7,565 nt of DNA from JBCCZC01 sp039188505 (GTDB lineage Bacteria > Pseudomonadota > Gammaproteobacteria > Xanthomonadales > SZUA-38), in contig JBCCZC010000280.1 of assembly GCA_039188505.1 (NCBI GenBank), forward strand, positions 1-7,565. Direction: 5' to 3'. Positions within the stretch are counted from its first letter, which is position 1. Every line of letters begins with the position of its first letter. Below, in pieces: positions 5,823-7,565 of this stretch. A model generated the notes under the pieces. That model saw nothing but the letters and a program-made list of their open reading frames with translations, searched no databases and was not told the DNA's origin. Made by a program: the position numbers and the translations under genes.

Positions 5823-7193
5823 ATGCTGCTCGCCCTCGGTTTGCTCGCCGCCTCTGCGGCGGCGGACGAGCGTGCCGATCTCCGGGGTGAGCTCGAAGCG
5901 CTGCGCGATGCGAACGGCGTCGCCGGCTTCGGCCTCGTCCTCGTCGATCTCGAAGCCGTGGACCAGGTGCTCGTCGGCGGTCTCGCGGATTGGAACAGTG
6001 CCCGACCGGTCGAGCGCAACGACTACGTGCGCATCGGGTCGATCACCAAGGCCTTCACGGGGCTGGGTTTCATTGCCGCAGAGCGCGAGGGCACGGTGGA
6101 CCTCGATGCGCCGATCGCGCCCGACCTGGCCCCGAACCTGTTCGACAATCGCTGGCATCCCGACCGGCCGGTGACGCTCGCGATGCTGCTCGAACACACG
6201 GCGGGACTGAGGGACATGGCGAAGGCGGAATGGGACTTCAACGACCCGGTCAGCCTGACCGAAGCCCTGGCGGTCGAGCCGTCATCCCGCGTGCTGGCCT
6301 GGCCCCCGGGCATCCAGTCCGTTTACTCCAACAGCGGTGCGGGCGTTGCGGCCCACGTCTTCGAGGTCCAGAGCGGGGAGGACTTCGAAGCCTGGGTCGA
6401 GTCCACCGTCTTCGAGCCCCTCGGCATGGGCTCCGCGACCTTCCGGCGCACAGACGAGGTGACGGCCGGCCTCATGACCGGCTACGACACGGACGGCCGA
6501 ACTCCCATCAAATACTGGCACCAGCTCTACCGTCCCTTCGGCTCGATCAACGTCCGGCTTCCGGAGATTGGCCGCTTCGTGCGCATGCTGCTGGGGCGAG
6601 GCACCCTGGACGGGCAGGCGATCTTCAGCGAAGCCGAGATCGAGCGCATGGAGCGACCGACGACGACCGCCGCCGCCCGCGCGGGCCTGACCTTCGGCTA
6701 CGGCCTGGGCAACTACGCCCGCATCAACGAGCGGCTCGTCTGGCACGGCCACGGCGGCGACGCCGACGGCTACCTCTCGCACTTCGGCTACAGTCCGACC
6801 CTGGGCAAGGGCTATTTCCTCGTCATCAACGCCTTCCAGAATCGCACGCTCCGCGCGATGCGCGGCAAGGTCGAGGCGTACCTCGCTGGAGACAGCAGCG
6901 AGAACTTCGAGGCCCCACGACCGCGCCCGGCCGCGGAACTGGCGGCGCTTGCCGGCACCTACCACCGCACCGCCGCCCGCTTTGGCCCGGCGAACGGATC
7001 GGTCGAAGTCACCTTCGAAGACGGGCGCCTCCGCCTGGTCCGCGGCAACCGGAGCGAGGTGCTGCTGCCCCTGCCGTCTGGCCACTTCCGCCGATCTTTC
7101 GAGCCCATCGCGACCACGACATTTGCGCGTGTCGGGAACCGAATCTATCTGCAAGGCTCATTCGGAGACTTCGAGCGTCAGGGACATAGGTAG
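5823..7193 (+). CDS. Exported serine hydrolase, class C beta-lactamase/PBP-like family
   Basis: The product has 456 residues and belongs to the beta-lactamase-related hydrolases, which act as esterases, peptidases or carboxypeptidases in the periplasm; true beta-lactamase activity is uncommon in such relatives. Residues 1-15 (MLLALGLLAASAAAD) look like a short signal peptide. The catalytic SxxK is SITK (Ser73, Lys76), the tyrosine motif is YSN (Tyr168, Asn170), and the third motif is HGG (310-312) in place of KTG, as in many family members. Residues about 375-456 form a C-terminal beta-rich domain beginning LAGTY. The ATG start leaves 14 bases after the permease stop. An in-frame TTG at 5814 would add Arg to the signal peptide, and a GTG at 5760 would overlap the permease by 49 bases and give a 477-residue product with an Arg-rich leader. 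No start has a clear ribosome site, so translational coupling to the permease is likely. The substrate is unknown. Confidence 0.9.
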   Translation: MLLALGLLAASAAADERADLRGELEALRDANGVAGFGLVLVDLEAVDQVLVGGLADWNSARPVERNDYVRIGSITKAFTGLGFIAAEREGTVDLDAPIAPDLAPNLFDNRWHPDRPVTLAMLLEHTAGLRDMAKAEWDFNDPVSLTEALAVEPSSRVLAWPPGIQSVYSNSGAGVAAHVFEVQSGEDFEAWVESTVFEPLGMGSATFRRTDEVTAGLMTGYDTDGRTPIKYWHQLYRPFGSINVRLPEIGRFVRMLLGRGTLDGQAIFSEAEIERMERPTTTAAARAGLTFGYGLGNYARINERLVWHGHGGDADGYLSHFGYSPTLGKGYFLVINAFQNRTLRAMRGKVEAYLAGDSSENFEAPRPRPAAELAALAGTYHRTAARFGPANGSVEVTFEDGRLRLVRGNRSEVLLPLPSGHFRRSFEPIATTTFARVGNRIYLQGSFGDFERQGHR

Positions 7194-7331
7194 TCATTAG
7201 AACTGCTGTGCTCCACGACACTTCCCGTTTCAGCTTCTCCGCCAATACTTACGGGCACGCACTTCCACGGAGTGCCCGGGCAATCAGTCTGCATAATTGG
7301 CACATGCAAAGGGCTGGCAAGCGCCATCGCA
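7194..7331. other. Convergent gap with G+C drop
   Basis: This 138-base stretch separates the 3' ends of two converging genes. By hand count it is about 56% G+C, intermediate between the high-GC genes to the left and the roughly 49% coding sequence to the right. It holds one nested inverted repeat (7241-7301) and no gene that I can support. It is a plausible left junction of acquired DNA, though I see no attachment-site repeat, tRNA or integrase. Confidence 0.5.
7241..7301. repeat. Nested inverted repeat between converging genes
   Basis: The outer pair is GCCAAT (7241-7246) with ATTGGC (7296-7301). The inner pair is CGGGCAC (7252-7258) with GTGCCCG (7272-7278), a perfect 7 bp. Its place between two converging 3' ends would suit a bidirectional terminator, but no T run follows the inner stem on either strand. 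Confidence 0.35.
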
Positions 7332-7565
7332 CTAAAGAACTAGATTATCTTCAATTTCTTTCTTAATCCGTTGGCAAGCGGGCCCAAGTGATACCGCCAA
7401 ATTGTCGGCCTCGTGCTCGAAAGTTGCAACTGTAACGCCTGCCAGATCAGACGGGATTCTCATGGTGTCATCGGCGGGTTTCAATACGAAAGCCCGCAAC
7501 CTACCAAGGCTGCCGATAAAAAGTCCGCTTTCAAAAATTACATTGTCGCGCGCAACCAGGTAGTC
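7332..7565 (-). CDS. C-terminal end of a TIR-like (CAP12/Pycsar-effector type, PF10137) protein
   Basis: The minus strand is open from the window edge to TAG at 7334-7332, giving the last 77 residues of a protein. The pattern RDNVIFESGLFIGSLGR (residues 6-22 of the fragment), then RIPSDLAGVTVATFE (36-50) and SLGPACQRIKKEI (59-71), matches what I know of the predicted nucleotide-binding TIR-like domain PF10137: RDNVvFElGLFiG.LGR, (K/R)iPSDL.G.t.AT, LGPAC..I. Such domains are effectors in anti-phage systems (CBASS, Pycsar) and some cleave NAD+. The Glu in NVIFE is the conserved acid of the motif. The domain ends seven residues before the stop, so it is C-terminal. That fits PycTIR-like or stand-alone N-domain-plus-TIR proteins and argues against TIR-STING, where TIR is N-terminal. 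The coding DNA is about 49% G+C, unlike its neighbours. The start and N-terminal domain are outside the window. The family call rests on memory of the motif, not a search. Confidence 0.7.
   Translation of the reverse strand, partial: DYLVARDNVIFESGLFIGSLGRLRAFVLKPADDTMRIPSDLAGVTVATFEHEADNLAVSLGPACQRIKKEIEDNLVL

Noticed and set aside
5990..7189. 399-codon frame inside the serine hydrolase gene
   Set aside because: Arg/Pro-rich shadow. The other frame holds the SxxK, YxN and HGG motifs in order.
7315..7380. Direct repeat TGGCAAGCG (7315-7323 and 7372-7380) as an attachment-site duplication
   Set aside because: It is only 9 bp, one copy lies within the coding sequence of the TIR-like protein, and there is no integrase or tRNA nearby; chance is likely.
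1..7565. CRISPR array, tRNA/rRNA, insertion sequence or c-di-GMP riboswitch
   Set aside because: I looked in all gaps on both strands and saw no regularly spaced repeats, no tRNA-like cloverleaf with conserved arms, no transposase motifs and no GEMM-type riboswitch core.

Overview
The window is about two-thirds G+C over most of its length and densely coded. It reads as a chromosomal segment of a high-GC gammaproteobacterium. The partial chorismatase of the FkbO/Hyg5/XanB2 type at the left edge fits a Xanthomonadales (Lysobacterales)-like or related lineage. That placement is an inference from gene content, not a demonstration.

Layout. Positions 1-440 (minus) hold the N-terminal part of a chorismatase with no ATG start, running off the left edge. 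Positions 572-1207 (minus) hold msrA, encoding methionine-S-sulfoxide reductase, from a GTG start, upstream of and co-oriented with the chorismatase gene. Divergent from msrA, 1403-3664 (plus) encodes a membrane protein with MASE1, GGDEF and EAL domains that should make and/or break cyclic di-GMP. A 311-base gap (3665-3975) has no convincing gene but holds three inverted-repeat structures, including a near-perfect 15-bp hairpin. Positions 3976-5808 (plus) encode an SLC13-family permease with two internal TrkA-C (RCK_C) domains. Fourteen bases later, 5823-7193 (plus) encodes an exported class C beta-lactamase-like serine hydrolase, probably in the same transcript.

After 7193 the character changes. 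G+C falls to about 56% in the 138-base gap and about 49% in the last 234 bases (counted by hand). On the minus strand, 7332-7565 encodes the last 77 residues of a protein whose sequence matches my memory of the TIR-like nucleotide-binding domain family (CAP12/Pycsar effector TIR, PF10137). This suggests that an acquired, possibly anti-phage, island begins at the right edge. It is the most interesting lead here, but most of it lies outside the window.

The genes do not form one pathway. They read as a stress and signalling neighbourhood (oxidised protein repair, c-di-GMP, membrane transport, envelope hydrolase), with an aromatic-acid/pigment-related enzyme at the left and a probable defence gene at the right.
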